Shown here: positions 1-10,674 of the stretch, piece after piece
Layout: each line of letters starts with the position of its first letter
Position numbering within the stretch: position 1 is the first letter of the stretch
Assembly: GCA_902558885.1 (NCBI GenBank)
Contig: CACEFQ010000004.1
Coordinates: forward strand, 62,001 to 126,000
Reading direction: 5' to 3'
DNA: 64,000 nucleotides
From: an uncultured SAR116 cluster alpha proteobacterium
GTDB lineage: Bacteria; Pseudomonadota; Alphaproteobacteria; Puniceispirillales; Marisalimonadaceae
Program-made: the position numbers and the translations under genes
The notes under the pieces: model-generated
The model's database searches: none
Told to the model about the DNA's origin: nothing
What the model saw: the letters and a program-made list of their open reading frames with translations, nothing else

Positions 1-116
1 GTTATTTGAGATTTAACAATAGTATATTGATCAAATATTAAAAAATCTAAAAATGTATCCTTGGTCAGCCAAAATAACGGTTTATAATCAGACCTTTTTT
101 TAACTATGTTTTTCAT
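1..116 (-). CDS. pepN: Aminopeptidase N, N-terminal fragment (runs off the window)
   Basis: Minus-strand reading from ATG at 116: MKNIVKKRSDYKPLFWLTKDTFLDFLIFDQYTIVKSQIT; resembles the PepN N-terminus (DYxPxxxLIxxxxLxFxLxxxxTxVxS). Absent from the ORF track because truncated. Confidence 0.5.
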   Translation of the reverse strand, partial: MKNIVKKRSDYKPLFWLTKDTFLDFLIFDQYTIVKSQI

Positions 117-127
117 AATACATTATT

Positions 128-526
128 TTAGCTTTCTCTAGTATTAGTATATGCAAGACTTGAATGTTCTTCACAATAGGGTCTTCCAGGAACTATTGCA
201 GTACCACAAAAAGCAAACCCAGGTAATTTTGGATCACCGATTGGCCAACAACATCTATTTCTAGACCATTCAACATCTCTTAACAAAATTTTTAAAGGTA
301 ACTCTCTACTATTTTCTGAAACATTAGATACATGATTTTTTCTAGGATCTCCTGACTTAGAAATCGGAGAATTTCTTTTTGGCAAGCCCATTCTGTGGGC
401 TTTCCCTGCAATTGCATTTCTTGAAACACCAATTTCGTTTCCAATTTTTGTAATTGGAAGACCATCATCCCAAAGTTTTCTTAATTTATTTAATTTTTCT
501 TCATTCCAAACAAAGTTATTTTCCAT
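128..526 (-). CDS. gcrA: GcrA family cell cycle regulator
   Basis: N-terminal WNEEKLNKLRKLWDDGLPITKIGNEIGVSRNAIAGKAHRMGL and C-terminal CCWPIGDP..FCG....GRPYCEEH motif typical of GcrA. Confidence 0.92.
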   Translation of the reverse strand: MENNFVWNEEKLNKLRKLWDDGLPITKIGNEIGVSRNAIAGKAHRMGLPKRNSPISKSGDPRKNHVSNVSENSRELPLKILLRDVEWSRNRCCWPIGDPKLPGFAFCGTAIVPGRPYCEEHSSLAYTNTRES

Positions 527-539
527 TATGTTTCCTTCA

Positions 540-1337
540 TCACCAAAGATCTAAAAAGTTACCTGCTAAATCAATCTGACTTTCTATCATATATTTTCCA
601 TAATGAACAGGCCGACCTAAATTTTTTGCTTGTTTTAATAGTGCAGTTTCTAAAGGTTGCATTATAATGTCAGCTATAACTGATGTTGATGAAGTTTTAT
701 TCACATCGAAAGGTAGTTTATCATCTTTATGCAAACCTAAACTAGTAGCATTAATTATTATATCACAATCATTCAATAAGTAGTTATCTTTATATTCAGT
801 TACTTCTACTAACAAATCCTTATCAATAACTTTTATTTTCGTCATCAATTCATTTGCTTTAACAAAATTACGATTTATTAATTTCAAAGATTTAATTTTT
901 TGTTTTGCTAAAGAACAGGCAATGGAAACCGCAGCACCTCCAGCACCAAAAATACAAACTTTTTTATTTTTTAACAAAAAATTTTGTGATAAAAATCCTG
1001 CAATAAAGCCTTGACCATCAAAATTATTTCCAATTAATTTTCTATCTTTGTCAAATTTTATCCAATTTACAGACTGAGTAAATTCTGCTTCTTGTTCAAG
1101 ATGGTCGCACAAATTAACAACTGTTGTTTTATGGGGAATAGTAACAGTCATTCCTTCAAAATTTTTAATTGTTTTTAAAGAAGCAATTAAATTTCCTAAA
1201 TTATCCTTCTCTACATGAATAGGAACCATAACTGCATTAATGTTTTTTTCTTTGAAGATAGATGTGAAAATAGTTGGAGCTTGCACATGATCAATTGGAT
1301 CAGCAAGACACCCATAAATTTTTGTAGAACCTAACAT
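540..1337 (-). CDS. aroE: Shikimate dehydrogenase
   Basis: GxxxxPxxHxxxP-like N-terminus, TIPHK motif, FGAGGAAxSI NADP-binding loop, NATSLGL. Confidence 0.9.
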   Translation of the reverse strand: MLGSTKIYGCLADPIDHVQAPTIFTSIFKEKNINAVMVPIHVEKDNLGNLIASLKTIKNFEGMTVTIPHKTTVVNLCDHLEQEAEFTQSVNWIKFDKDRKLIGNNFDGQGFIAGFLSQNFLLKNKKVCIFGAGGAAVSIACSLAKQKIKSLKLINRNFVKANELMTKIKVIDKDLLVEVTEYKDNYLLNDCDIIINATSLGLHKDDKLPFDVNKTSSTSVIADIIMQPLETALLKQAKNLGRPVHYGKYMIESQIDLAGNFLDLW

Positions 1338-1340
1338 GAA

Positions 1341-1721
1341 TTAGTTATTATTAATTTTTTGAAAATTTAAAGAAGCAGAATTAATGCAATATCTCAATCC
1401 TGTTGGTTCTGGTCCATCAGGAAAAACATGTCCAAGATGTGCATTGCATTTAGCACAATGCACCTCTGTTCTCTGCATGAAAAATGAATTATCAACTGAT
1501 TTACCAACTACTTCTTCTGAGACTGGTTTATAAAAAGAAGGCCAACCTGATCCTGAATCATATTTTGTTTCACTTAAAAAAAGAAGTTGATTACAACAAA
1601 TACAATTATACTCACCAACATCTTTTTTATCCCAGTACGCTCCAGAATAGGCAGGTTCAGTTTCGTGTTGTTGGGTTATTCTATATTGTTCATCTGTCAA
1701 ATGTTTAATATTTTCACTCAT
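1341..1721 (-). CDS. msrB: Peptide-methionine (R)-S-oxide reductase MsrB
   Basis: CxxC pairs, [11 protein letters not shown], [24 protein letters not shown]. Confidence 0.95.
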   Translation of the reverse strand: MSENIKHLTDEQYRITQQHETEPAYSGAYWDKKDVGEYNCICCNQLLFLSETKYDSGSGWPSFYKPVSEEVVGKSVDNSFFMQRTEVHCAKCNAHLGHVFPDGPEPTGLRYCINSASLNFQKINNN

Positions 1722-1802
1722 CTTGATATTGCCAAAAATTTAATAATTATATATTAATATTCTATTTTTATTATAAAATCAGAAAAAAATAAATTTGTAT
1801 TT

Positions 1803-2408
1803 TTATGATTTTAAAATTTTTCTTATAAATAAAACTCTGGTTATAAAAGTCATCCAACATAAAACCCCAAAAATGTAAGCAATATAATTTATATACTCAT
1901 AAAAAAAAAGCATCATCGTAAAACACACAATTGTTTCAAATCCCTCAGTGATTCCACCCGCATAAAAAAAAGATTTTTTTTGACCGTCTGAAATTAATAA
2001 TTTATTTTTTTCTACAATCCATGCTGAAGCCAGAAAAGTTGTTTGGGTAGCAACAAAACTTAATAATAAAAAACATATAGAATAAGAGTTTTCTATATCT
2101 AAAAAAATAAATGATATTGGAAATAAAGAGTAAAATAAAAAATCTAATATGATATCATAGAGTGCACCAATATCTGTTTCTCCAATTAATCTAGCTAATG
2201 CTCCATCTAATCCATCACAAAATCTATTTAGAAATAAGAAAATAGCTCCATAAAGAAACATTCCATCAACTATAAAATAAAAACTACAAAGTCCAAAAAA
2301 GAAGCCTAAAAATGTAATTGTATTGGGGTTAATGTTAAATTTTAATAATTTTTTAGCAAATCCATTTAAAATAGGTTTCAAAACCTTATTTATTTTTGCA
2401 TCAATCAT
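1803..2408 (-). CDS. CDP-alcohol phosphatidyltransferase family protein
   Basis: DGLDGALARLIGETDIGALYDIILDF matches the DGxxARxxxxxxxxGxxxDxxxD motif; several TM segments. Confidence 0.88.
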   Translation of the reverse strand: MIDAKINKVLKPILNGFAKKLLKFNINPNTITFLGFFFGLCSFYFIVDGMFLYGAIFLFLNRFCDGLDGALARLIGETDIGALYDIILDFLFYSLFPISFIFLDIENSYSICFLLLSFVATQTTFLASAWIVEKNKLLISDGQKKSFFYAGGITEGFETIVCFTMMLFFYEYINYIAYIFGVLCWMTFITRVLFIRKILKS

Positions 2409-2417
2409 TAAAAAAAC

Positions 2418-3446
2418 TTAATTTATTCTGTTAGGTATTATAAATATTTGTTTAGGGTAAATCAGGTCAGGATTTTTAATTTTATTTTTATTAAGTTCAA
2501 CAATATCAAGATATCTATTACCTAATCCTAACCTTTGATATGCTATATTCCAGAGAGCGTCTCCTTTTTGAACTATAATTAATGTTTTCCCATTAGCATT
2601 TTCAATACTTTTACCACTAATTATGATTGAGTTCTCGCTCAACACTTTCCCATTTTTACCTAACAAAACAGCAAATACTTTTTGTTTACCAGCAATTAAT
2701 TTTCCTGGAATTGATAAAATCCATTCACCATTAATTATTTTAGTTGAGGAAGTTTCCTGTCCAGTAAAACCTGCATTTACTTGAACACCATTGTGAGCAA
2801 TTCCTGACAAAACAAGTTGTCCTATTTTTGAGTCATGTGTAATTGCTAGTATTTTTATCTGAGGTTTTTTTATAAATTCTATATTTGTTTTGTCACCGTG
2901 TTTTGTGTTCTGTTCCTTTTTTTGCAAACCAGGAGCTTGAATAACTTTGGCACCTAATTTCCCTTGACTATCAAAAACAGCAACAATTGGTACATCATCT
3001 TCTTTTCCAGTTACATTTATAGCAACAGATTTTTTTGCAATTATTACTTTATTTTCTTCTGTCGTTTGCCTGAAAGATAAAAAATACTCTCCACCTTTTA
3101 ATTGCTTTTGTGGAACAGCAACAAAATCTCCAATTTTGTCACTTGTTGTGACAGCAATTACTTCGGAATTAGAAATAACTTCTATTTTTGAATTGGGCAA
3201 ACCTTTCCCAGCAATTACAAGACTGCCATCTGGTCTTACCCTAACAACTTCTAATTTAATTGTTTCAGCAGTTTCTTCTCTAGTTGGTTTAACTATGATT
3301 GGTTTGGCATCAATTACTTCTTTCACTAGAGGTACAATTACTTCTTTATTATCAACAGTTTCAGTTTCATGAAAAGCTACAAATAACGCTAAGGCTGCTA
3401 TTATTGCACCTGTCAATAAAAAATATATTGCTTTTGAAGACTTCAT
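2418..3446 (-). CDS. LysM domain-containing protein
   Basis: C-terminal LIIVQKGDALWNIAYQRLGLGNRYLDIVELNKNKIKNPDLIYPKQIFIIP is a LysM repeat; N-terminal TM anchor. Confidence 0.85.
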   Translation of the reverse strand: MKSSKAIYFLLTGAIIAALALFVAFHETETVDNKEVIVPLVKEVIDAKPIIVKPTREETAETIKLEVVRVRPDGSLVIAGKGLPNSKIEVISNSEVIAVTTSDKIGDFVAVPQKQLKGGEYFLSFRQTTEENKVIIAKKSVAINVTGKEDDVPIVAVFDSQGKLGAKVIQAPGLQKKEQNTKHGDKTNIEFIKKPQIKILAITHDSKIGQLVLSGIAHNGVQVNAGFTGQETSSTKIINGEWILSIPGKLIAGKQKVFAVLLGKNGKVLSENSIIISGKSIENANGKTLIIVQKGDALWNIAYQRLGLGNRYLDIVELNKNKIKNPDLIYPKQIFIIPNRIN

Positions 3447-3532
3447 ATAAAACCTTGTCTAAGTGTATATTGTATTTTAAAATAAATAATTAGAATAATA
3501 TATAAATTTTTCAAATTTGTTGTTTATAAGAG

Positions 3533-4099
3533 GTGATTTTGAGAAAAAAAATATGTGTTTTTGGTGGCTCTAAATCAGGTAAAAATATTGAAAATATAAA
3601 ATCTGCTAAACATGTCGGTCAAATCATTGCAGAAAACAACATTGATATTATTTTTGGTGGTGGTGAAAATGGGATAATGGGTTCAGTATCTGAAATAGCT
3701 ATTAAGTATGGTTCCAAAACAACAGGTATAATACCTAATTTTTTAATAGAAAAAGATATACAAGAAACAAAATATTCGAAAAAATTTAATAGTAATTTTA
3801 TCATTACTGAGAATATGCACCAAAGAAAAAAAATGATGTATGAAAAATCTGATGCTTTCTTGATTTTGCCAGGTGGTGTAGGAACACTTGACGAATGTTT
3901 CGAAGTTTTAACATGGTGCCAATTAAATCAAATTGTTAACAAAAAAGTTGGAATTATCAATTTTAACAATTTTTGGGATCCTCTTATCTCTTTAATCAAT
4001 CATCTTATTAAAGAAGAATATATGGGAAAACATAATTTAAATTATTTTGAAGAATTGAGAAACACTAATTCTTTAAAAATTTTTCTAAAAGATATTTAA
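3533..4099 (+). CDS. LOG family protein (TIGR00730)
   Basis: GGSKSG start, FGGGENGIMG, and PGGVGTLDECFEVLTW motif. Confidence 0.9.
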   Translation: MILRKKICVFGGSKSGKNIENIKSAKHVGQIIAENNIDIIFGGGENGIMGSVSEIAIKYGSKTTGIIPNFLIEKDIQETKYSKKFNSNFIITENMHQRKKMMYEKSDAFLILPGGVGTLDECFEVLTWCQLNQIVNKKVGIINFNNFWDPLISLINHLIKEEYMGKHNLNYFEELRNTNSLKIFLKDI

Positions 4100-4172
4100 A
4101 AAATTTATTATTTTATGTATGTATAGTTTTAGATAAAACATACAACTTTTATCAAAAAATAAAGGATTAGAA

Positions 4173-5537
4173 ATGTTAGATTTAATGAAAATAGCTATAA
4201 CTGAAGCTGAAAATGGTGACTTAGGAAGTTGTATTGGACAACTCTACCAAAACACTGATGTAAGACCAAATGGTTATCCAAATGCAATAGTTTGGAAAGG
4301 TGGAAAACATGATGGAATTGTGAAGCCTATATGCCATTCATTGACAGACGCTTACGCATTATTAGGAACTATTGCAGCTGCAGACATTTTAAATCTTCCA
4401 TTTTTCGCAGTACCAATGTGGTCACAAATACGACATGACACTAAACTTGAGGCGCTAAGCTGGTTTGGAAATATGCAGAATACATCTATAAAGTGGTCAA
4501 CTGCTGGTGATGCATATGTTAATGATGGTTCGGGAAATAAAGTTGTTGTAATGGGTAAATCTGGGAATGCTCCTCTTAGAACACAAGCAGGAGTATTTTG
4601 TAACGTTAGACCATATGGTCCAATCACAGTTGTAAGATGCATGCCATGTTTGCCCTATTCACAAGATAAGTCTAAATTTAGTGTTAATGAAAAAAATGGT
4701 ATTGTGCATACTGAAATGAACACTCCTGGGATTCAGATGGCTTATGCCTGTCGTCTATTTTTAAAGATGATTAATGATACTGGGAAATTAGGAAGAGTTG
4801 CATTTAAACCAACACAAGCTATGGAAGATGGAATTAATGCAGGTATATTAATTTGGCTTCTTGAAGGAACTAAATTTACTATAGGTCGCAAGTGGGCTGT
4901 GAATGCTTATGAAGAACATAAAATAAATATTGATAAAATAATTTCTCTTTTACCTAAGAACTTTAAAGAAGGTATGGAAAATTGGTCTGGAAGAATTGAG
5001 CAACATATTTCTGATACAAACTACGGATTGCTTGTATGGGATATAATTAACAAACAAGAATGTGTTGTATTAGCAACTGACTTAGATGGAGATAGATTAA
5101 CTGATTTACTTGCAGATATATCTGACCCATTAAGAGATTTTGGTTCAAAAATTCTAAATTTCGTTAATAGTGATGTAGACATTGATACTGCTTGGAAATC
5201 TATGGGTTACACAACTGGTAACGGAAGAGATATGACTTCAGTTATGCATAGAATGTCTGGTCCACCTATTCATGAGCAAACATTGGGTTCAGCTGATGCA
5301 ATGCTATTAAGACTTCTTGATGGTGATGAAACAATGGGTGGAACAAAAAAGCCTTATGACCCAAGAATTCATTTTGTTTTGATTAGAGACGCATACATAG
5401 ATGCTAATCCAGATAATGATGAGCTCAAAGATTGGTTGGATAATGTTTTAATTTTATTTGATTCGATATATGGTAGCAATAGACCTGGATTTATAGATGG
5501 TTACAAAGAACTCAAAAAAGTAATAAAACCTTGGTGA
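4173..5537 (+). CDS. Hypothetical protein, 454 aa, no family recognised
   Basis: Long uninterrupted ORF with normal codon use and no TM or signal segments; no family motif recognised. Confidence 0.8.
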   Translation: MLDLMKIAITEAENGDLGSCIGQLYQNTDVRPNGYPNAIVWKGGKHDGIVKPICHSLTDAYALLGTIAAADILNLPFFAVPMWSQIRHDTKLEALSWFGNMQNTSIKWSTAGDAYVNDGSGNKVVVMGKSGNAPLRTQAGVFCNVRPYGPITVVRCMPCLPYSQDKSKFSVNEKNGIVHTEMNTPGIQMAYACRLFLKMINDTGKLGRVAFKPTQAMEDGINAGILIWLLEGTKFTIGRKWAVNAYEEHKINIDKIISLLPKNFKEGMENWSGRIEQHISDTNYGLLVWDIINKQECVVLATDLDGDRLTDLLADISDPLRDFGSKILNFVNSDVDIDTAWKSMGYTTGNGRDMTSVMHRMSGPPIHEQTLGSADAMLLRLLDGDETMGGTKKPYDPRIHFVLIRDAYIDANPDNDELKDWLDNVLILFDSIYGSNRPGFIDGYKELKKVIKPW

Positions 5538-5539
5538 TT

Positions 5540-6709
5540 TTAATTTAAGGCTGGTTCTAATCTATCCATTACTTCATTTATAAAGCTTTCCTGAGCTGCA
5601 AAACATATTCTCAAATGACCTTCACCTGACTCTCCAAATGCAATACCTGGTGCCACACCAACATTAGTATCTATGATTAACTTTTTTGCATATTCTAAAG
5701 AATCTTCTATACCTTTTACTTTAAAAAAAGCATAAAATGCAGCTTCTGGAACACTACATTCAACTTGTTTCCAATTAACCAATCTTGCAAACATTATATC
5801 TCTAGATTTCTTTAAATTTTGACGTACTTCTTTTGTGAGAATTTTATAGTTTTGTAATGCTGAAATTAAACCATTTTGAAGAAATTCTGGAACACCAGTT
5901 GTTGTGATTTGAACTAATTTAGCTATGTGAGATCCTAACTCTTCAGGGTGAGTTATCCAACCAATTCTCCATCCAGTCATATTAAAGCTCTTTGAAGCTG
6001 AATTGATGACTATTAATCTATCACTTGGTTTAGATAATTGAAGAAAACTTGGTGATACATTTTCATTAAACATAATTTGATGATAAACTTCATCAGAAAT
6101 TAACCAGCAACCCATTTCCCTGACATGATTTAAAAGAATTTCTTGCTGTTTTTTTGACATAACCCAGCCTGTTGGATTTCCAGGACTATTGACAAAAACC
6201 ATTTTTGTTTTATGCGTAATCGAATCTAATAGTTTTTCAAAGTCCAATTTCCATTCACTATCTATAAGTTTTAGTGCAACTTCTTTTATGTTTCCTTTTC
6301 TTAACAAAACTGATGATCTAATATTAGGCCATACAGGACCAACCATTATAACTTCATCACCATCACTTATAATCAAATCACAGATCAACCTAAGGCCCAT
6401 CATTCCGCCTGTAACTACACTATGATGTTCAGGTTTGGTATTAATTTTAAAAACTTTATTCATATAATTTGAAATTTCTAAACGTAATTGTGGTATTCCA
6501 TTTTGGTAAGTATAAAATGTTTTTCCTTGATTTAAAGCCTCAATAGTTTTGTTGTTGATTAAATTACTTGTAGATGTGTCACCTTCACCAAACCAAGCTG
6601 GATAAATATAATTTCCACTCTCCAATTGATATTTTCTACCAAAATTTGCAATTTGCATAATTGCAGTTTCTTTAAAAGAAACTATTTCTTCATTTAAATT
6701 ATCTAACAA
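5540..6709 (-). CDS. PLP-dependent class I/II aminotransferase
   Basis: NSPGNPTGWVMS, SDEVYHQIMF, SASKSFNMTGWRIGW PLP-lysine motif. Confidence 0.92.
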   Translation of the reverse strand: MLDNLNEEIVSFKETAIMQIANFGRKYQLESGNYIYPAWFGEGDTSTSNLINNKTIEALNQGKTFYTYQNGIPQLRLEISNYMNKVFKINTKPEHHSVVTGGMMGLRLICDLIISDGDEVIMVGPVWPNIRSSVLLRKGNIKEVALKLIDSEWKLDFEKLLDSITHKTKMVFVNSPGNPTGWVMSKKQQEILLNHVREMGCWLISDEVYHQIMFNENVSPSFLQLSKPSDRLIVINSASKSFNMTGWRIGWITHPEELGSHIAKLVQITTTGVPEFLQNGLISALQNYKILTKEVRQNLKKSRDIMFARLVNWKQVECSVPEAAFYAFFKVKGIEDSLEYAKKLIIDTNVGVAPGIAFGESGEGHLRICFAAQESFINEVMDRLEPALN

Positions 6710-6724
6710 TTTATTCTCTAAGTT

Positions 6725-9397
6725 TTATGTTTTATGTTTAATGTAATCTTTTATCTTATTAACAGCTTGTAGACTATTTTTTGGATCTGACCCTCCAGAT
6801 TGAGCCATATCCGGCCTCCCACCACCTCCTTTACCTCCTAGGATCCCTGATACTTCATTTACCATTTCAACTGCACTAATTTTAGAAGTGAGTTTTTTCT
6901 CTACAGCAATTACTATAGAAGCTTTATTATCAATTTTACTAATTAAACAAACAATATTTGAATTATTATTTTTGATAAAATTTTCGGCGTTAGGTTTTAA
7001 CTCTTTAACAATTAAATCATCATAAATTTTATACTCAAATACTATTCCATTTATTGTTTCTTTAGTTGAATTATTATCATAATTTATATGAGATTTGTTT
7101 TTAAGAAGTTTTAATTCTTTGTTCATTTTTTGATTTTCTAAAACTAATTGCTCAATTTTTTTTGTAACCTGAGCACTATTTGTTTTAAGAGAAGAAGAAA
7201 TAAATTTAATTTTATCGATCTCGTTTTTATAATAGTCTATTGCAGCCATACTTGTTAAAGCTTCAATTCTGCGAACTCCAGATGAAACACCAGTTTCCGA
7301 CAATATTTTAAAGGTTGAAATTTCAGAAGTTTTTTTAACATGTGTGCCTCCACATAATTCAACTGACCAAGCATCTCTTTCATTGTTTATACTTTTTCCA
7401 ATTGATACTACTCTAACTTCATCTCCATATTTTTCTCCAAATAGAGCTATAGCACCTTTTTCAATAGCCTTACCAGGAGGCATAACTTTAGTGGTAACTT
7501 TGTCGTTACAAAATATTCTATAATTTACTTCATCTTCAATTTCTTTAATTAATTTAGAAGAAATTGGTTTTTGATGACTGAAGTCAAATCTTAATTTTTC
7601 ATTTGTAACTAATGAACCTTTTTGAGCGACATGCAAACCTAATTTTTGTCTTAATGCTTCATGAAGGAGATGTGTTGCTGAATGATGAGAACATATTTGT
7701 TTTCTGAAATCTAAATCAATTATTTGTTTAATTGTATCACCAACTCTTATTTTTCCTGATAAGATTTCTATTGTTGAAACAAATATAATTTTACCGTTTC
7801 CAATGGTTATTTTTTTAGAATTTAAAATATTTGCCTTACAATTTTTCCCCACAATAAAGCCTTTATCAGATATCTGACCACCAGATTCAGCATAAAAAAT
7901 TGTCTCATTGCATATAATATCAACTTGTTCATTAGCTAAAACACTATCTAAAATTTTATTGTTTTTTATAATTAAATCAATTTTAGTTTCAAAAGTATTT
8001 TCCTCATAGCCTCTAAAATTAGTTGTAGGTAAATCTAATAATAGTTTTAAAATATCTTGATTATATGCATTATCACCTGAACCTGACCAAGCTAGTCTTG
8101 CTTTAGTTTTTTGTTCATTCATTGATTTTTCAAAGCCTTGATAATCAACCTTCCACCCAAATGTTTTTAATACATCTTCTGTCAAATCTAAAGGAAAACC
8201 ATAGGTATCATACAATTCAAAAGCTTTTTGACCTGAGAGTACACCTGGAGAAATTTTTTCATCAATTACATTCATTAATAAACTCATACCCCTATCAAGG
8301 GTGTCTTTGAATTTAATTTCTTCATCCTTTATTGTATTTTCTATAGTCAATTTTTGTGATCTTAATTCTGGAAAAGCTTCACCCATTTGTTCAATTAAAA
8401 ATTTAACTAACTTGAATATCACTGGATCATTAGCACCTAAAAGATGTGTGTGGCGCATCGCTCTTCTCATTATTCTTCTTAATACATATCCTCGACCTTC
8501 ATTACTGGGCAAAACACCCTCGGCAATTAAAAAAGAAATTGATCTTAAATGATCCGCTACTACTCTATGAGAAACAATATTATCTTTTGTTTTTTCTACA
8601 CCAGTTATTAATGAAGAAGCATCAACTAGATATTTCATCATATCTGTTTCATAATTATTATGAGTGTTTTGTAGCACAGCTGATATTCTTTCTAAACCCA
8701 TTCCTGTATCGATACTTGGCTTAGGTAAATTAACTCTTTCATTTTTAGAAATTTGTTCAAATTGCATAAACACTAAATTCCAAATTTCAATAAATCTATC
8801 ACCGTCTTCATTTTCAGAACCAGGAAACCCTCCTTCAATTGAAGGACCGTGATCATAAAATATTTCTGAACAAGGACCACAAGGACCTGTATCACCCATA
8901 CTCCAAAAATTATCACTAGTACTAATTTTGATTATTTTTTCATTACTCAAACCAGAAATTTTTTTCCATAGATTTTCTGCTTCTATATCATCGTGAAAAA
9001 TTGTAACTAGTAATTTTTCTTTAGGAAGTTCATATTCTTTTGTTAGCAATTCCCAAGCTTGATATATTGCTTTTTCTTTAAAATAATCTCCAAATGAAAA
9101 ATTACCTAACATTTCAAAAAATGTATGATGTCTAGCTGTTCTACCTACATTTTCTAGATCGTTATGCTTTCCACCAGCACGCAGACACTTTTGTGAGCTT
9201 ACAGCTCTATTGTAGTTTCTTTTTTCTAATCCAGTAAAAACATTTTTAAATTGAACCATACCAGCATTTGTAAATAGCAGGGTAGGATCATTGTTCGGAA
9301 CAAGATTACTTGATGTTATAACTTCATGATTATTTTTATAAAAATAATTTATGAACTTAGAACGAATTGCATTTACTGAATTTTTAGTCTTATTCAT
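6725..9397 (-). CDS. alaS: Alanyl-tRNA synthetase
   Basis: Full-length 890 aa; SQKCLRAGGKHNDLENVG, GPCGPCSEIFYD, HSATHLLHEALR, CGGTHV. Confidence 0.97.
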   Translation of the reverse strand: MNKTKNSVNAIRSKFINYFYKNNHEVITSSNLVPNNDPTLLFTNAGMVQFKNVFTGLEKRNYNRAVSSQKCLRAGGKHNDLENVGRTARHHTFFEMLGNFSFGDYFKEKAIYQAWELLTKEYELPKEKLLVTIFHDDIEAENLWKKISGLSNEKIIKISTSDNFWSMGDTGPCGPCSEIFYDHGPSIEGGFPGSENEDGDRFIEIWNLVFMQFEQISKNERVNLPKPSIDTGMGLERISAVLQNTHNNYETDMMKYLVDASSLITGVEKTKDNIVSHRVVADHLRSISFLIAEGVLPSNEGRGYVLRRIMRRAMRHTHLLGANDPVIFKLVKFLIEQMGEAFPELRSQKLTIENTIKDEEIKFKDTLDRGMSLLMNVIDEKISPGVLSGQKAFELYDTYGFPLDLTEDVLKTFGWKVDYQGFEKSMNEQKTKARLAWSGSGDNAYNQDILKLLLDLPTTNFRGYEENTFETKIDLIIKNNKILDSVLANEQVDIICNETIFYAESGGQISDKGFIVGKNCKANILNSKKITIGNGKIIFVSTIEILSGKIRVGDTIKQIIDLDFRKQICSHHSATHLLHEALRQKLGLHVAQKGSLVTNEKLRFDFSHQKPISSKLIKEIEDEVNYRIFCNDKVTTKVMPPGKAIEKGAIALFGEKYGDEVRVVSIGKSINNERDAWSVELCGGTHVKKTSEISTFKILSETGVSSGVRRIEALTSMAAIDYYKNEIDKIKFISSSLKTNSAQVTKKIEQLVLENQKMNKELKLLKNKSHINYDNNSTKETINGIVFEYKIYDDLIVKELKPNAENFIKNNNSNIVCLISKIDNKASIVIAVEKKLTSKISAVEMVNEVSGILGGKGGGGRPDMAQSGGSDPKNSLQAVNKIKDYIKHKT

Positions 9398-9467
9398 ATG
9401 TTAAACTAGCTAATTATCTACACCTCTTGATAACATCAATTTAACAAAATACAAAACTTCATTAAAA

Positions 9468-10538
9468 TTATTTTTCTTTCTCAGGAATTTGTTGGTCTGG
9501 ATTCATTAGAATTTCTTCGACCAGAACTGTATTTCCTTTAATTTTTTCCTCTAATTCTATGGCTATTTCAGAATTTTCATTGAGAAAGTTTTTAACATTT
9601 TCTCTACCTTGACCTATCCTTTGATCGTTATAAGAAAACCATGATCCAGATTTTTCAATTATATCTGCAGATACACCCAAATCAACTATCTCACCATTTT
9701 TAGAAATACCCTCACCATACATAATATCAAATTCAACTGTTCTAAATGGAGGTGCAACCTTATTTTTTACAACTTTAACTCTAGTTTGATTACCAATTAT
9801 ATCATCTTTATCTTTAATTGCTCCTATTCTTCTGATATCTAATCTAACAGATGCATAAAACTTAAGGGCGTTTCCACCTGAAGTTGTTTCTGGATTACCA
9901 AACATAATTCCTATTTTCTGTCTAATCTGATTAATAAATATTACTAAACAATTGGACTTAGAAATCGATGAAGTTAACTTTCTTAAAGCTTGGCTCATTA
10001 ATCTAGCTTGTAGCCCCATATGACTATCACCCATGTCACCATCTAGCTCAGCTCTAGGAACTAAAGCTGCTACAGAATCAACTACTAAAACAGATATAGC
10101 CCCTGATCTAACTAAAGTATCAGCTATTTCTAATGCCTGTTCTCCTGCATCTGGTTGAGAAATTAATAGATCATCAATATTTACTCCTAATTTTTTTGCA
10201 TATACTGGATCAAGAGCATGTTCTGCATCTACAAAAGCACAGGTCCCTCCTGTCTTTTGTGCTTCTGCTACAACATGCAATGCTAGTGTTGTTTTTCCTG
10301 AGCTTTCAGGTCCATAAATTTCTACAATTCTTCCTTTAGGTAACCCACCTATACCGAGGGCAATATCTAAACCTAGTGAACCAGTAGATACAGCCTGCAC
10401 ATCTAAATTTTCTCCAGATGTACCTAACTTCATAACAGAGCCTTTACCAAAAGCTTTTTCTATCTGTCCAATTGCAGCCTCTAAAGCTATGTTTCTATCT
10501 TTATCTTGATTTGACATTTTTATAACCTCAGCACTCAT
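9468..10538 (-). CDS. recA: Recombinase RecA
   Basis: [13 protein letters not shown] Walker [38 protein letters not shown]. Confidence 0.98.
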   Translation of the reverse strand: MSAEVIKMSNQDKDRNIALEAAIGQIEKAFGKGSVMKLGTSGENLDVQAVSTGSLGLDIALGIGGLPKGRIVEIYGPESSGKTTLALHVVAEAQKTGGTCAFVDAEHALDPVYAKKLGVNIDDLLISQPDAGEQALEIADTLVRSGAISVLVVDSVAALVPRAELDGDMGDSHMGLQARLMSQALRKLTSSISKSNCLVIFINQIRQKIGIMFGNPETTSGGNALKFYASVRLDIRRIGAIKDKDDIIGNQTRVKVVKNKVAPPFRTVEFDIMYGEGISKNGEIVDLGVSADIIEKSGSWFSYNDQRIGQGRENVKNFLNENSEIAIELEEKIKGNTVLVEEILMNPDQQIPEKEK

Positions 10539-10629
10539 TCTCTATCTCCTTACTGACACACGATTAAAATTCTTTCAACTAATAAATACTTTGTCATAAT
10601 ATTCACCTTTTGTTCTCTTGTCAACAGAT

Positions 10630-10644
10630 GTTCTTATTTTGTTC
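10630..10644 (-). promoter_or_regulatory. Putative LexA (SOS) box upstream of recA
   Basis: GTTC-ttatttt-GTTC: exact GTTC-N7-GTTC direct repeat, about 92 bp upstream of the recA start. Confidence 0.7.
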
Positions 10645-10674
10645 TATATTACTAATTTTTAAATTTATAACAGA

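Noticed and set aside
4352-4642. 96-aa minus-strand ORF opposite the 454-aa orphan
   Set aside because: Shadow ORF without motif; the plus-strand frame is long and protein-like.
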